Counted from the stretch's first letter, positions 32,686 through 43,520 are shown. The stretch is DNA of 64,000 nt from DASQFI01 sp035633215 (GCA_035633215.1 DASQFI010000032.1:186001-250000), one strand, 5' to 3'. Notes: generated from the letters alone by a model not told the origin. Program-made: numbers and translations.

Positions 32686-35346
32686 CTATTCTCTGAGCGC
32701 GACCATCGGATCGATCTGCGTCGCACGACGGGCGGGTGTCCAGGCCGCGAGTGCCGCCAGACCGATGAAGAGCGTGCACGCGCCCGCCAATGTGAGCGGG
32801 TCGCTGAGGCTGACCTGATACACGATGCCGACGTGCTGCCCGCGCACAAGGTAGACGGCATCGCCGATCAGCCGAGCGGTGACGAGGGCAATCACGAGGC
32901 CGCAGCCGACTCCAATGGCCGTCAGGCCCACCGAGCGGGCAATGGCCACCCGGAGAATTGACCGTGGCGTCGCCCCAAGCGCGATTCGCAGTCCGAACTC
33001 AGCGGTGCGACGTGCCGTGTCGTACGCGGTTGCGCCATACACACCGATGGCGGCGAGCAGGACGGCGAACAGGGCGACCCCCGAGACGAGCAGGAAGTTG
33101 AACCGATCCGAGCGATAGGCATCGGCCACCCGCTGTTCCAGCGTGATCGCGCCGTACATCGGCACGTTCGGATCGACCGCGCGCACCGCTTGCCGAAACG
33201 CATCCAACATTCCCGCGGTATCGCCGGAGACGCCGGCGAGCACGGCGACGGCGGGCAGCGGATTCTGCGCGAGCGGGAGGTAGATACAGTCGAACGGCAC
33301 CTCATCGATTCCGACTTCCCTGGTGTTCTCCACGACGCCGACGATCTCCACCTCCCCCTCAGGGACGGCCGAAACCGTGCCGGCCTTGAGGAGCGTCAGC
33401 CGCTGGCCGACCGGATCGCGGCCGTCGAAAAAGCGACGCGCCAGGTTGAGATTGACGAGGGCGACGTGCGGGCTGCCAGGTCGATCAGCCGCAGTGAGCC
33501 CGCGGCCGGTTACGCGCCGGATGTTGAGCAGACGGAAGTACTCGTGAGTGACGATGTGGAGTGTGCCGCGCGGCGCCTCGGTCGCGAGTGGTGCCGCCTG
33601 GCCCGCGAGGACGAACGACCGCCACTCGCCGCCGGCGAGCGGGGTGGTGTTGGCGAGCGCCACGCCCGCCGGGATCGCGGCGACGCGGGCCGCGAGCTCG
33701 GCGTGCGCATTCGCAAGCTGCTCCGGGCTGCGGTACGCCTCTCCCCGCAACAGCACGCGGAACGTCCAGATGTTGTCCGGCGAGAACCCCAGGGGCACTC
33801 GATTGAGCCGCACGAAGCTGTTCGTGAGGATCCCGGCGCTGGCGAGCAGCAGGAATGCGAGCGTGACCTCGATGGCCAGGAGTCCGCTCCGCAACCGGCG
33901 CTGGCCCGGCTCACCGCCCAGTCGACGGCCGGCGCTCGCGAGGGCTTCCCGCAGATCGCCGTGCGGCGCGTGACGCGCCGGGAGCGCGCCACAGATTGCG
34001 GCTGTCAACGCCGCGAGCGCGATCGCGAAGACCGCGACCTCGAAGTTGATCCCAATCGTCCGTCCCGGCGTCACATAGGACGGTGGCGCCAGCGCGACGA
34101 ACGCCCTGATGCCGAACGCCGCGACGCCGAGGCCGACGATCGCCGCCGCGCCGGCCACCAGCACGCTCTCCACCAGTAATTGACGCAGCAGGCGGCCTCG
34201 GCTGCTGCCCAAGGCGGCGCGGAGTACGAATTCCGGCCGCCGCGTGACGCCGCGGCCGAGCAGCAGGTTGGCGACATTCGCGCACGCGGCCAGCAGCAGG
34301 ACGCCGGCGGCGATCAGGAACACGATGTACGTCCGCCAGGTCGCGGTGCGATACGTCTCGCTCAGATTGTGGACGCGCAGGTGCCGCCCGCGCGCTCGCG
34401 CGGTGCTGTCGAGGACCGGATCGAGCATCGGCCGGAGCTCACTGTCGATCTCGAGAGGAGCGGCGCCAGGTCGCGTGCGCGCGATCGCGTTGATGTCGAC
34501 CGCGCCCCTCACGAAGTCGGTGATTGGAATGAAAAGATGCGGGTTGGTCGTGAATTCGAGTTGGAGGCCCGCCGGTGCGACGCCGACGATCGCGAAGGGG
34601 CGATTGTCGACCGCCACGGTCTGCTGCAGCACGTCGGCGCGTCCCTGAACGTAGCGCTGCCAGAACTCGTGACTCACGATTGCGACGCCGCCGGCGCCCG
34701 GCTGCGCCTCCTCGGCCCGAAAACCGCGGCCGAGCGGAATCGACACCTGCAGGACGTCGAAGAAGTTCGTGGAGACGGGCGCGACCGACACGCGCTCGGC
34801 GCCAAGGTCGCCGGTCACGACCCGGCTCTCGTTCCAGCGGAAACCACCGACGGCCTTCAGGAGTCGAGTCTGCGACTGAATCGCGACGTACTCCTGCGTG
34901 GTCAGACTGCCGATGCGATCGGGCTGATCGGTCGTCGCGGCCGCTACGACGACCAGCTCATCGGGGGAGGGAAACGGCACGGGTCTCCAGACCTCGGCCT
35001 GCAGAATGCTGACGACCGTCGTCACGGCCCCGATGCCAATCGCCAGCGTCGCGATCGTCAATGCGCTGAAGCCGGGCTGCCGGCGGACCAGCCGGACGGC
35101 GTGCCGCGCGTCTCGGGCGAAATCGTCAATCAGTCGCGAGAGCCAGACGGTGCGCGCGTCCTCGAGCGCGAGTGTCGTGTTGCCGAGGGCCCGCCGGCTC
35201 ATCCGCTCCGCGTCGGCCGGCGACACTCCGCGCGTTTGGATGCGCTCGCGCGCCATGTCGTGATGGAACCGGAGCTCGTCCTGAAGGTCGGCTTCGAATC
35301 GTCTGAATCTCAGCCAGGCGTGCAGACGGCGAAAAAGCGTGAACAT
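32686..35346 (-). CDS. ADOP-type permease (FtsX/MacB-like, acidobacterial duplicated orphan permease), no adjacent padR
   Basis: 886 residues. An N-terminal cytoplasmic helix bundle (LRFRRFEADLQDELRFHHDMARERI) precedes the first FtsX unit with its MacB-type periplasmic domain. A second FtsX unit follows, closing with PARRATQIDPMVALRE, the usual C terminus. The DUF-like start RRFEADLQDELRFHHD is typical of ADOP proteins. They resemble ABC permeases but lack a linked ATPase; their function is unclear (membrane stress, lipoprotein or peptide export have been suggested). Unlike the copy at 44.0 kb, no PadR gene is adjacent. Confidence 0.88.
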   Translation of the reverse strand: MFTLFRRLHAWLRFRRFEADLQDELRFHHDMARERIQTRGVSPADAERMSRRALGNTTLALEDARTVWLSRLIDDFARDARHAVRLVRRQPGFSALTIATLAIGIGAVTTVVSILQAEVWRPVPFPSPDELVVVAAATTDQPDRIGSLTTQEYVAIQSQTRLLKAVGGFRWNESRVVTGDLGAERVSVAPVSTNFFDVLQVSIPLGRGFRAEEAQPGAGGVAIVSHEFWQRYVQGRADVLQQTVAVDNRPFAIVGVAPAGLQLEFTTNPHLFIPITDFVRGAVDINAIARTRPGAAPLEIDSELRPMLDPVLDSTARARGRHLRVHNLSETYRTATWRTYIVFLIAAGVLLLAACANVANLLLGRGVTRRPEFVLRAALGSSRGRLLRQLLVESVLVAGAAAIVGLGVAAFGIRAFVALAPPSYVTPGRTIGINFEVAVFAIALAALTAAICGALPARHAPHGDLREALASAGRRLGGEPGQRRLRSGLLAIEVTLAFLLLASAGILTNSFVRLNRVPLGFSPDNIWTFRVLLRGEAYRSPEQLANAHAELAARVAAIPAGVALANTTPLAGGEWRSFVLAGQAAPLATEAPRGTLHIVTHEYFRLLNIRRVTGRGLTAADRPGSPHVALVNLNLARRFFDGRDPVGQRLTLLKAGTVSAVPEGEVEIVGVVENTREVGIDEVPFDCIYLPLAQNPLPAVAVLAGVSGDTAGMLDAFRQAVRAVDPNVPMYGAITLEQRVADAYRSDRFNFLLVSGVALFAVLLAAIGVYGATAYDTARRTAEFGLRIALGATPRSILRVAIARSVGLTAIGVGCGLVIALVTARLIGDAVYLVRGQHVGIVYQVSLSDPLTLAGACTLFIGLAALAAWTPARRATQIDPMVALRE

Positions 35347-35433
35347 GCGGCGCCCCAACGGATTCGACGACGGGGTCTCCCATCGTCTGTCGATGGAAGG
35401 TTAGACGTGGCAAGCCCGGAAGCGGTTCGTAAG

Positions 35434-35480
35434 GACCTCCGAGGTCGTTTTACGTAGTTTGTAAAACGACCTCGGAGGTC
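35434..35480. repeat. 20-7-20 palindrome with CGTTTTAC core (copy 2), probable terminator
   Basis: The arms 35434-35453 and 35461-35480 are perfect reverse complements over 20 bp with a 7-nt loop. The inner stem is CGTTTTAC/GTAAAACG and the outer stem starts GACCTC, matching copy 1 (10252-10298). It overlaps the stop of the UDP-sugar dehydrogenase gene and lies ~88 nt upstream of the ADOP start. Confidence 0.9.
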
Positions 35481-36837
35481 ATTTCACCGTCGGGGCGCCG
35501 AGCTTGAAGACGTGGGGGTGCGCGGTCTTGATCGCGTTCCGGGAGTCGACGACGAGCCGCGCCTGGCGCGCGATCGCCTCGTAATCGAATGCGCGGTGGT
35601 CCGAGATGATGACGACGCAGTCGGCCGACTCGAGCAGCGCCGGTGTCAGCGGGACCGACCTCAGATCGGCGCCGCCGGGCCAGTCGCGCGCGGCCAGGGC
35701 CGGAACGTACGGGTCGTGATAGCTCACGCGTCCACCCTTCTGGTGCAGCACGGCCATTACGTCGAGCGCCGGCGACTCGCGCACGTCGTCGATGTCCCGC
35801 TTGTACGCGACGCCGAGGATGAGGATCGACGCGCCGCGGATCGACTTCGACTGGCTGTTCAGGGCGTCGGTGACCTTGTCGACGACGTGGTGCGGCATCG
35901 CGCCGTTGACGTGGCCGGCCAGCTCGATGAACCGTGCCTCGAACCCGACTTCCTTGACCTTCCAGGAGAGATAAAACGGGTCGATCGGAATGCAGTGGCC
36001 GCCCAGACCGGGCCCGGGATAGAACGGCATGAACCCGAACGGTTTGGTCGCGGCGGCGTCCACGACTTCCCAGACGCTGATGCCGAGCCGATCGCACATC
36101 AGCGCGAGCTCGTTGACGAGGCCGATGTTCACGGCCCGGAACGTGTTCTCGAGCAGCTTCACCATCTCGGCGACCTTCGGCGAGCTGACGTCCACAACGG
36201 TTTCGATCGACCCGGCGTACAACTCGCGCGCGAGCGCCGAGCAGGTCGGCGTCAGGCCTCCGACGACTTTCGGCACATTACGCGTCGTCCACTTCTCATT
36301 GCCGGGATCGACGCGCTCGGGGGAAAAGGCCAGGAAGAAATCGCGGCCGGCCACCAGCCCGCCGCGCTCGAGAATCGGACGCACGACTTCGTCCGTAGTA
36401 CCTGGGTAGGTGGTCGATTCGAGAATCACGAGCTGCCCCGGATGGAGGTGGTCGGCAATCATCTCGACGGCCGAGACGACATAGGACATGTCCGGGTCCT
36501 TCGTCTTGCGGAGCGGCGTCGGGACGCAGATGTTGATCGTGTCGAGCGTCGAGACCACGGCCGGGTCCGTCGTCGCGAACAGGCGTCCGGCCTTGCAGAG
36601 CTCGGTGACGTCGCGCGTGGCCACATCCGGGATGTACGACTCGCCGCGGGAAATGGCCTCGATCTTCCGGTGATCGAGGTCGATTCCCGTGGTCTTGAAG
36701 CCGGATCGCGCCATCTCGACCGCCAGCGGCAGCCCAACGTAACCGAGGCCCACGATGCCGACATGGGCGGTTCGGGATTTCAGTTTTTGCTGCAGGGCGT
36801 CGGCGGTGCTCGGCAGCGTGGAAGGGCTTCGGCTCAT
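35479..36837 (-). CDS. UDP-N-acetyl-D-mannosamine/-glucosamine 6-dehydrogenase (WecC/WbpA-like)
   Basis: 452 residues. NAD-binding VGIVGLGYVGLPLAVEMARSGF; central helices with KLLENTFRAVNIGLVNELA; catalytic Cys in GPGLGGHCIPIDPFYLSWK; and the C-terminal UDP-binding domain GVAYKRDIDDVRESPALDV. The enzyme oxidises C6 of a UDP-HexNAc to the uronic acid for surface polysaccharide. The ATG at 36837 (MSRSPSTL) is chosen; a GTG at 36870 is also in frame. No other polysaccharide gene is adjacent. Its terminal codon lies in the palindrome. Confidence 0.9.
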   Translation of the reverse strand: MSRSPSTLPSTADALQQKLKSRTAHVGIVGLGYVGLPLAVEMARSGFKTTGIDLDHRKIEAISRGESYIPDVATRDVTELCKAGRLFATTDPAVVSTLDTINICVPTPLRKTKDPDMSYVVSAVEMIADHLHPGQLVILESTTYPGTTDEVVRPILERGGLVAGRDFFLAFSPERVDPGNEKWTTRNVPKVVGGLTPTCSALARELYAGSIETVVDVSSPKVAEMVKLLENTFRAVNIGLVNELALMCDRLGISVWEVVDAAATKPFGFMPFYPGPGLGGHCIPIDPFYLSWKVKEVGFEARFIELAGHVNGAMPHHVVDKVTDALNSQSKSIRGASILILGVAYKRDIDDVRESPALDVMAVLHQKGGRVSYHDPYVPALAARDWPGGADLRSVPLTPALLESADCVVIISDHRAFDYEAIARQARLVVDSRNAIKTAHPHVFKLGAPTVK

Positions 36838-36910
36838 GTCGTCCAGTTCCAAGTGTCGGCCGCGTGCCACAGCCGGGATAGGCGGGGACGCGGCCTTTCA
36901 TTATGGCATC

Positions 36911-37001
36911 CTAGTGCCGTTCCAACTTGTTCCACCTACGGAGGATCACGGTGGTATACAGGTATTCGGGTCTTTGGCGGAAAAAGTTGGAACGGCACTA
37001 G
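36911..37001. repeat. MITE-like element: 18-bp perfect inverted ends, 91 bp
   Basis: The left end 36911-36928 and right end 36984-37001 are perfect reverse complements over 18 bp (CTAGTGCCGTTCCAACTT). The outermost CTAG is itself palindromic and could be a 4-bp target duplication flanking 14-bp ends. The internal 55 bp is non-coding. It lies in the divergent region between the UDP-sugar dehydrogenase and msrP, ending 48 nt before the msrP start. No transposase is in the window. Confidence 0.75.
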
Positions 37002-37049
37002 TAACCGGCGCCGCCGCCGGCGCATCAGACCCCGTAGAGAGGCTTCCGC

Positions 37050-38024
37050 ATGATTATCAAGATCAAGACGTCCGCCGACGTGCCGTCTTCGGAGATTACG
37101 CCGGAGCGCATCTACCGATCGCGGCGGCAGTTCATGCAGGTTACGGCGGCAGGCGCGCTGGGTGCCGTCGCGGGAAGTCTGCTCGGTGAGGACGGGTTTC
37201 GACTCGACGCGGCGCAGGAGAATCTGCCGCCGGCGAAGAAGTCGTCGTTCACGACCGATCCGAGCGTCGATCCGCTCAACACGCTCGAGCAGATCACGAG
37301 CTACAACAACTACTACGAGTTCGGCACGCGCAAGGACGATCCGCTGCGATACGCCGGCCGCCTGACGGTAAAGCCCTGGACGGTGAAGGTGGACGGTCTG
37401 GTGAACAAACCTGGCAACTACGGCGTCGAGGACCTCGTCAACTTCAATCAACTCGAGGAGCGCGTGTATCGGCATCGCTGCGTCGAGCGCTGGTCGATGG
37501 TGATTCCCTGGATTGGAGTGTCGCTCTCCGAAGTCCTGAAGAAGGTTCAGCCGCAGCCGTCGGCGAAGTATGTCGAGTTCACGACGCTCGTCCGGCCGAG
37601 CGAGATGCCGGGGTTGCAGACAGCGGGCCTCGAGTGGCCGTACGTCGAGGGTCTCCGGATGGACGAGGCCATGCATCCGCTGACGATGATGGTGGTGGGG
37701 TTGTACGGCAAGGTGCTCCCGAACCAGAACGGCGCGCCGCTGCGCGTGCACATGCCCTGGAAGTACGGGTTCAAGAGTGGCAAGTCGATCGTCCGGATCC
37801 GGCTTACGGACAGCCAGCCGAACAACACCTGGGCGGTGCAGACGCCGCATGAATACGGGTTCTACGCCAACGTGAATCCGACGGTCGATCACCCGCGCTG
37901 GAGCCAGGCCCGCGAACAGCGGCTGCCCAGCCCGCTGCGCAACCGGCCGACCTTGATGTTCAACGGCTACGGCGATCAGGTCGCCAGCCTGTACTCGGGC
38001 ATGGATCTTCGGAAGTACTACTGA
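37050..38024 (+). CDS. msrP: Protein-methionine-sulfoxide reductase catalytic subunit MsrP
   Basis: 324 residues. Tat signal RSRRQFMQVTAAGALGAVAG (twin Arg near residues 23-26). Sulfite-oxidase-fold molybdoenzyme with the molybdopterin-ligating Cys in YRHRCVERWSMVIPWIG, and PWKYGFKSGKSI. MsrP repairs oxidised Met in periplasmic proteins using electrons from the membrane partner MsrQ. An AGAGG precedes the ATG. The next gene, msrQ, overlaps by one base. MoaA for its cofactor is encoded at 48.3-49.3 kb. Confidence 0.95.
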   Translation: MIIKIKTSADVPSSEITPERIYRSRRQFMQVTAAGALGAVAGSLLGEDGFRLDAAQENLPPAKKSSFTTDPSVDPLNTLEQITSYNNYYEFGTRKDDPLRYAGRLTVKPWTVKVDGLVNKPGNYGVEDLVNFNQLEERVYRHRCVERWSMVIPWIGVSLSEVLKKVQPQPSAKYVEFTTLVRPSEMPGLQTAGLEWPYVEGLRMDEAMHPLTMMVVGLYGKVLPNQNGAPLRVHMPWKYGFKSGKSIVRIRLTDSQPNNTWAVQTPHEYGFYANVNPTVDHPRWSQAREQRLPSPLRNRPTLMFNGYGDQVASLYSGMDLRKYY

Positions 38025-38722
38025 TGATCGACCGGCTGCGGCAGCCCCTGGCTGCGGCCGTCGCCGCGCTCGCGAACTGGCGTTTCTTCAAGCCCGCGGT
38101 CTTTCTGGCCTGCCTCGCCCCCGGCGTGTGGCTCGGGTACCACGCGTGGCGATTTTTCATCGGCGGCGACTTCATGGCGCTCGGCGTGGACCCGAGCATC
38201 ACGCTCCTCCACGAGACCGGCAAAACGGCCCTCATCCTGCTGCTCGTCACGCTTTCGATCACGCCTGTGCGCCGGCTGCTCGGCGTCAATCGCCTGCAGG
38301 CCGTCCGGCGCATGCTCGGCGTCTGGTCGTTCACCTACGCCGCGATTCACGTCTCGCTGTACCTGACGCTCGATCAGCTCTGCTATTCGCTCGCGACCTG
38401 CGAGTTCGCCGCGATCTGGGAAGATGTCCTGAAGCGCCGATTTATTTTCGTCGGCGCTCTCGCGTTCGTGATCCTGCTGCTGCTCGCGCTGACGTCGACC
38501 ACCGGCTGGATGCGCCGCCTCAAGCGGAACTGGCAGCGGCTCCACCGGCTCGTCTACGTCGCCGCGATCGCCGCGGTGATCCATTTCATCTGGATTCAGA
38601 AATCGGACATCCGCGAGCCGCTGAACTGGGCCATCTGGCTGGCCGTCGTGCTCGGGATTAGGATTGTCTTTGCCATCCAGAAACGGCGGCGCGCACGCGA
38701 ACGCTTGCCCGTAACCGCTTGA
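38024..38722 (+). CDS. msrQ: Heme-binding membrane subunit MsrQ
   Basis: 232 residues with about six membrane segments. SLSITPVRRLLGVNRLQAVRRMLGVWSFTYAAIHVSLYL carries the heme-ligand His and the TP-R motif of the ferric-reductase-like family, and LKRNWQRLHRLVYVAAIAAVIHFIW supplies further His ligands. It transfers electrons from the quinone pool or a flavin reductase to MsrP. The ATG overlaps the msrP stop (TGATG), so the two are translated together. Confidence 0.95.
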   Translation: MIDRLRQPLAAAVAALANWRFFKPAVFLACLAPGVWLGYHAWRFFIGGDFMALGVDPSITLLHETGKTALILLLVTLSITPVRRLLGVNRLQAVRRMLGVWSFTYAAIHVSLYLTLDQLCYSLATCEFAAIWEDVLKRRFIFVGALAFVILLLLALTSTTGWMRRLKRNWQRLHRLVYVAAIAAVIHFIWIQKSDIREPLNWAIWLAVVLGIRIVFAIQKRRRARERLPVTA

Positions 38723-38844
38723 TCGGGCTGGGGTTGACCCGTTTTTGCCTGCCCATTCACCCCCGCCTGCTGCCAACTGACCCGCCGAATCGGCCCGCTA
38801 AGGACAATTCTGTTACCCCGGGGTTTCCCGGCCGATAAGCTGCA

Positions 38845-38910
38845 TACGTAGCGCGGATTGCTCCCTAAATCCGCGACAAGGCGGACTTGGAAATCAGTCC
38901 GCCCTACGTA
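38845..38910. repeat. Three-way-junction repeat ending at the SD of the radical SAM gene
   Basis: The outer stem TACGTAG (38845-38851)/CTACGTA (38904-38910) encloses two inner hairpins: GCGGATT/AATCCGC (38853-38859 with 38868-38874) and GGCGGACT/AGTCCGCC (38880-38887 with 38896-38903). The Shine-Dalgarno GGAGG starts at 38911, directly against the outer stem. Folding could hide or expose the ribosome site; it might equally be a dispersed repeat. Confidence 0.7.
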
Positions 38911-38918
38911 GGAGGGTT

Positions 38919-41003
<2,085 letters not shown>

Positions 41004-41051
41004 GACCGGTTCCGGGGTTCCGGAGTACTGAAGTTCTAGACGACGCAGCAG

Positions 41052-41088
41052 ACGGGCCGGGTGAGGCGACTCACCCGGCCCGTTTGTT
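41052..41088 (+). terminator. Rho-independent terminator of the radical SAM gene
   Basis: A perfect 14-bp GC-rich stem (ACGGGCCGGGTGAG / CTCACCCGGCCCGT), a GCGA tetraloop, then TTGTT. It lies 48 nt after the stop codon at 41001-41003. It is the cleanest classical terminator in the window. Confidence 0.92.
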
Positions 41089-41135
41089 ATGAACCAAGGA
41101 CGCCACACCGGCGTCTGATTAGCGGAGTCACGCGC

Positions 41136-41990
41136 ATGACCAGATGGCGCGGGATCGCTGTTCTTGCGGTTGCGGCCGCGAGCGTCGCCGTCCCCTCTGC
41201 CGCCCAACGCCCACCGGATCAAGCCGCGCCTGCCGGTTCCGGCCTGATTCTCGGCCGCGTCGTCGATGCCGAATCCACCCAGCCAATCTCCGGCGTCCTG
41301 CTCGGCCTCTCCGGCGGAGGCGCGACGCCAGGTCCGTCGCCCGCCGGAATTTCGCGGCGGTTGCTGACCGATGCTCAGGGCCGGTTCGTGTTTCGCAATC
41401 TGCCCAAAGGCGCGTACACCATCGTCGCCACCGTCGGCGGCAACGGCTTCAGTCCGAGCGGCTTTCTGATTTCAGGGAGCGGCCAGCAGATCGGCGCTTA
41501 CCTCAATGGCGGCTTCGGCCAGCGCCGGCCCGGCGGCGCCCTCCAGACCATCGACCTCGGAGAAGGTGAGCGAATTCCCGATGCGGTGATTCGTTTGTGG
41601 AAAGGTGGCGCCATCGACGGGACGATCGTTGACGAGGTGGGCGAACCGCTCGTCGGACTGGTCGATCGACCGACGGAGATCTCGGGCACGCTGTTCGATC
41701 AGCTTGGCCGTCCGACGCACGAGTACGCAGTCGTCGCATTCTCAACCGAGCGCTCGGACTGGACGAGCGCGCCGCGCCGTACGAGCGGCGTCGTCAAGCT
41801 CGGTTCAGACGGCCGGTTCACGGTCTCAGGCCTGCCGCCGGGCGAGTACTACCTCGGAGTCCTCACCGACGCCGATCCCTCACAACTGGCGGACCTGTCG
41901 TTCCTCGAACAGCTCGCCGCCACGTCGATCCGAATCACGCTCGGCGAGGGTGAACGGAAGGTGCAGGACATCAAGATGGCGGGTGGATAG
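41136..41990 (+). CDS. Secreted protein with carboxypeptidase-regulatory-like (Ig-fold) repeats
   Basis: 284 residues from ATG 41136, preceded by GGAG. Signal peptide AVLAVAAASVAVPSAAQ. Three beta-sandwich repeats follow, each with the Gly-Thr-Val/Pro-L-x-G pattern: GRVVDAESTQPISGVLLGL, GTIVDEVGEPLVGL and VSGLPPGEYYLGVL, together with the QGRFVFRNLPKGAYTIVA motif. The fold is common in Acidobacteria as a standalone exported protein or as a receptor's N-terminal domain. No enzymatic residues are seen. It may bind carbohydrate or cell-wall material. Two small membrane-protein genes follow closely. Confidence 0.75.
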   Translation: MTRWRGIAVLAVAAASVAVPSAAQRPPDQAAPAGSGLILGRVVDAESTQPISGVLLGLSGGGATPGPSPAGISRRLLTDAQGRFVFRNLPKGAYTIVATVGGNGFSPSGFLISGSGQQIGAYLNGGFGQRRPGGALQTIDLGEGERIPDAVIRLWKGGAIDGTIVDEVGEPLVGLVDRPTEISGTLFDQLGRPTHEYAVVAFSTERSDWTSAPRRTSGVVKLGSDGRFTVSGLPPGEYYLGVLTDADPSQLADLSFLEQLAATSIRITLGEGERKVQDIKMAGG

Positions 41991-41999
41991 CCAGATCGC

Positions 42000-42539
42000 A
42001 TGTCCGCCAATCCGCCGAGCGATTCGATCGCCCCGACGCCGTCGCGGATGCTGCCGCTCCTCGTGATCGTGCCGATCGTCGTCGCAACCGTGCGGCTCGG
42101 CCGTCCGCACTACCTCGAAACCGAAACCGCGGCGATCGGATTCACGCTGCTCTGTGCCGGTGTGTTTGGTTTGCCCGCGCTCTTCTGGGCGCTCGATCAT
42201 GCGCGTACCCGACTCGCTCACTTGACAACGCTTGGCGTCATTGCCGGGATATTGGCGCCGATCGCGGTGTTGCTGGCTGGCGCGCTGGGACAATTGCAAT
42301 ACGGCGGCTTGGCCTACGTGCGCCGCGTGCTCGCCCGCGGTGCAACGCTGCCTTGGTACGGGATGTTGCCCTGGCCGCAGTTCGCGGGCCTGGCCGCGAC
42401 GTCGGCGATCGCCGGCGCGGTGAGTGCCACGGTGTATTGGCTCCTGTTCGTGCATCGTCGGCCGTCGCTCGCCACGTCGGTTCTCATCTCGGCCGGCGTC
42501 ATCGCCGCCGGCGCCGGTGTTGCGATGCTGCTGCCATGA
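42000..42539 (+). CDS. Small integral membrane protein, paralogue A
   Basis: 179 residues with about four hydrophobic segments (LLVIVPIVVATVRL, IGFTLLCAGVFGLPALFWAL, LGVIAGILAPIAVLLAGAL, LISAGVIAAGAGVAMLL). I do not recognise a family. The motif GLPALFWALDHARTRL recurs in the next gene as GVPALFWALEHGRTRF, so the two are paralogues from a tandem duplication. It starts 9 nt after the Ig-fold gene and overlaps paralogue B by 4 nt. Confidence 0.7.
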   Translation: MSANPPSDSIAPTPSRMLPLLVIVPIVVATVRLGRPHYLETETAAIGFTLLCAGVFGLPALFWALDHARTRLAHLTTLGVIAGILAPIAVLLAGALGQLQYGGLAYVRRVLARGATLPWYGMLPWPQFAGLAATSAIAGAVSATVYWLLFVHRRPSLATSVLISAGVIAAGAGVAMLLP

Positions 42540-43033
42540 CGACATCGAGGGAGCCGGTCAGGCCGCGCGCGACCCAGGTTCTGGCGCTGCTGCCAATTAC
42601 GGCCGCCGTCGCTGCCTGCGTCATGCTCGGGATGCATCCATATGCCGCGGTGATTGCCGCGATGGTCGGGTCGATCTGCGCCGCAGCGGCCGGCGTGCCG
42701 GCGCTCTTCTGGGCCCTCGAACATGGCCGAACGAGATTCGTTGAGCTCGTCGTCGTTGGGGCGATCGCTGGAGCTGTGCCTGTGGCGCTGTTCCTGGGCG
42801 TCTCCATGAGCTGGCGCGTACTTTTTGCGGATCGAGCAATGCCCCCTGTCACCGTGTTCAGGTCGCTCGCGGGCGCGGGCATGCTCTTCGGCGTGCCCGC
42901 GCTCATCGGCGCGCTCGCGGGCGTGATTTTCTGGCTCACGGTGCTCGACCGCCAGCTGCCTCGGTGGGCGGCCTGGAGCCTGTCGATCGGACTGCTCTGG
43001 GCTACCGCGTGGAGCTTCGGCTGGGGCCGATGA
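42536..43033 (+). CDS. Small integral membrane protein, paralogue B
   Basis: 165 residues with about four hydrophobic segments. It begins MTTSREPVRPRATQ, with ATG in the ATGA overlap. It shares the GVPALFWALEHGRTRF motif and overall segment order with paralogue A, but the sequences have diverged elsewhere. Function unknown. Its stop abuts the stop of the convergent VOC gene with no bases between them. Confidence 0.7.
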   Translation: MTTSREPVRPRATQVLALLPITAAVAACVMLGMHPYAAVIAAMVGSICAAAAGVPALFWALEHGRTRFVELVVVGAIAGAVPVALFLGVSMSWRVLFADRAMPPVTVFRSLAGAGMLFGVPALIGALAGVIFWLTVLDRQLPRWAAWSLSIGLLWATAWSFGWGR

Positions 43034-43402
43034 TCACTTGCTTCCGAGCACGAACTGGTTGCCGTCCACGTCCTTGAACACCGCGTAGGTGCCCCATTCC
43101 TGCTTGGTCGGACCCTCGGAGAACTCGACGCCGCGTTTGACGAGCTCCGCATGCGTCTTGGCAACGTCCTCGGTCATGAACGAGATGCCCTGGAACGTGC
43201 CGATGCGATCTTGGTGGCCGTCGGGCGTGAACAGCACGACGCGCGTTTCCGCGCCGGGGATTTTCAACTCGAGCCAGCGCTGCTGGCCCGGGCCCATCGG
43301 CTGATCGGTCGCGATGCCGAAGCCGAGCGCGGTCGTGTAGAACTTCAACGCCTTGTCCTGATCCTTCACGGGGATGCTGGCGAACTTGATGCACTTGATC
43401 AT
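43034..43402 (-). CDS. VOC-family protein (PhnB/glyoxalase-like)
   Basis: 122 residues, two VOC modules: IKFASIPVKDQDKALKFYTTALGF and FMTEDVAKTHAELVKRGVEF..GNQFVLGSK. Typical of small stand-alone VOC proteins near PadR/ADOP loci. Putative metal ligands are only partly conserved (no His at the first position, Glu in WLELKIPG), so it may bind a ligand without catalysis. An inverted repeat of 15 bp lies just upstream. Confidence 0.85.
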   Translation of the reverse strand: MIKCIKFASIPVKDQDKALKFYTTALGFGIATDQPMGPGQQRWLELKIPGAETRVVLFTPDGHQDRIGTFQGISFMTEDVAKTHAELVKRGVEFSEGPTKQEWGTYAVFKDVDGNQFVLGSK

Positions 43403-43419
43403 CGTGGCGGCCCTCCCTG

Positions 43420-43520
43420 GGGCCGTTCTCGCTTTCCTATAGCGAGCTGGTGGCCGGAATTGGTCCGAACTGTCTCGCGACGCTTGCCGGTCTTGCTCTG
43501 CGAAGAAGCGAGAACGGCCC
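43420..43520. repeat. 101-bp element with 15-bp perfect inverted ends
   Basis: GGGCCGTTCTCGCTT at 43420-43434 is the exact reverse complement of 43506-43520. The interior of 71 bp is non-coding. It starts 17 nt upstream of the VOC start codon. The remaining space to padR (43521-43633) holds nothing I can assign. Confidence 0.65.
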
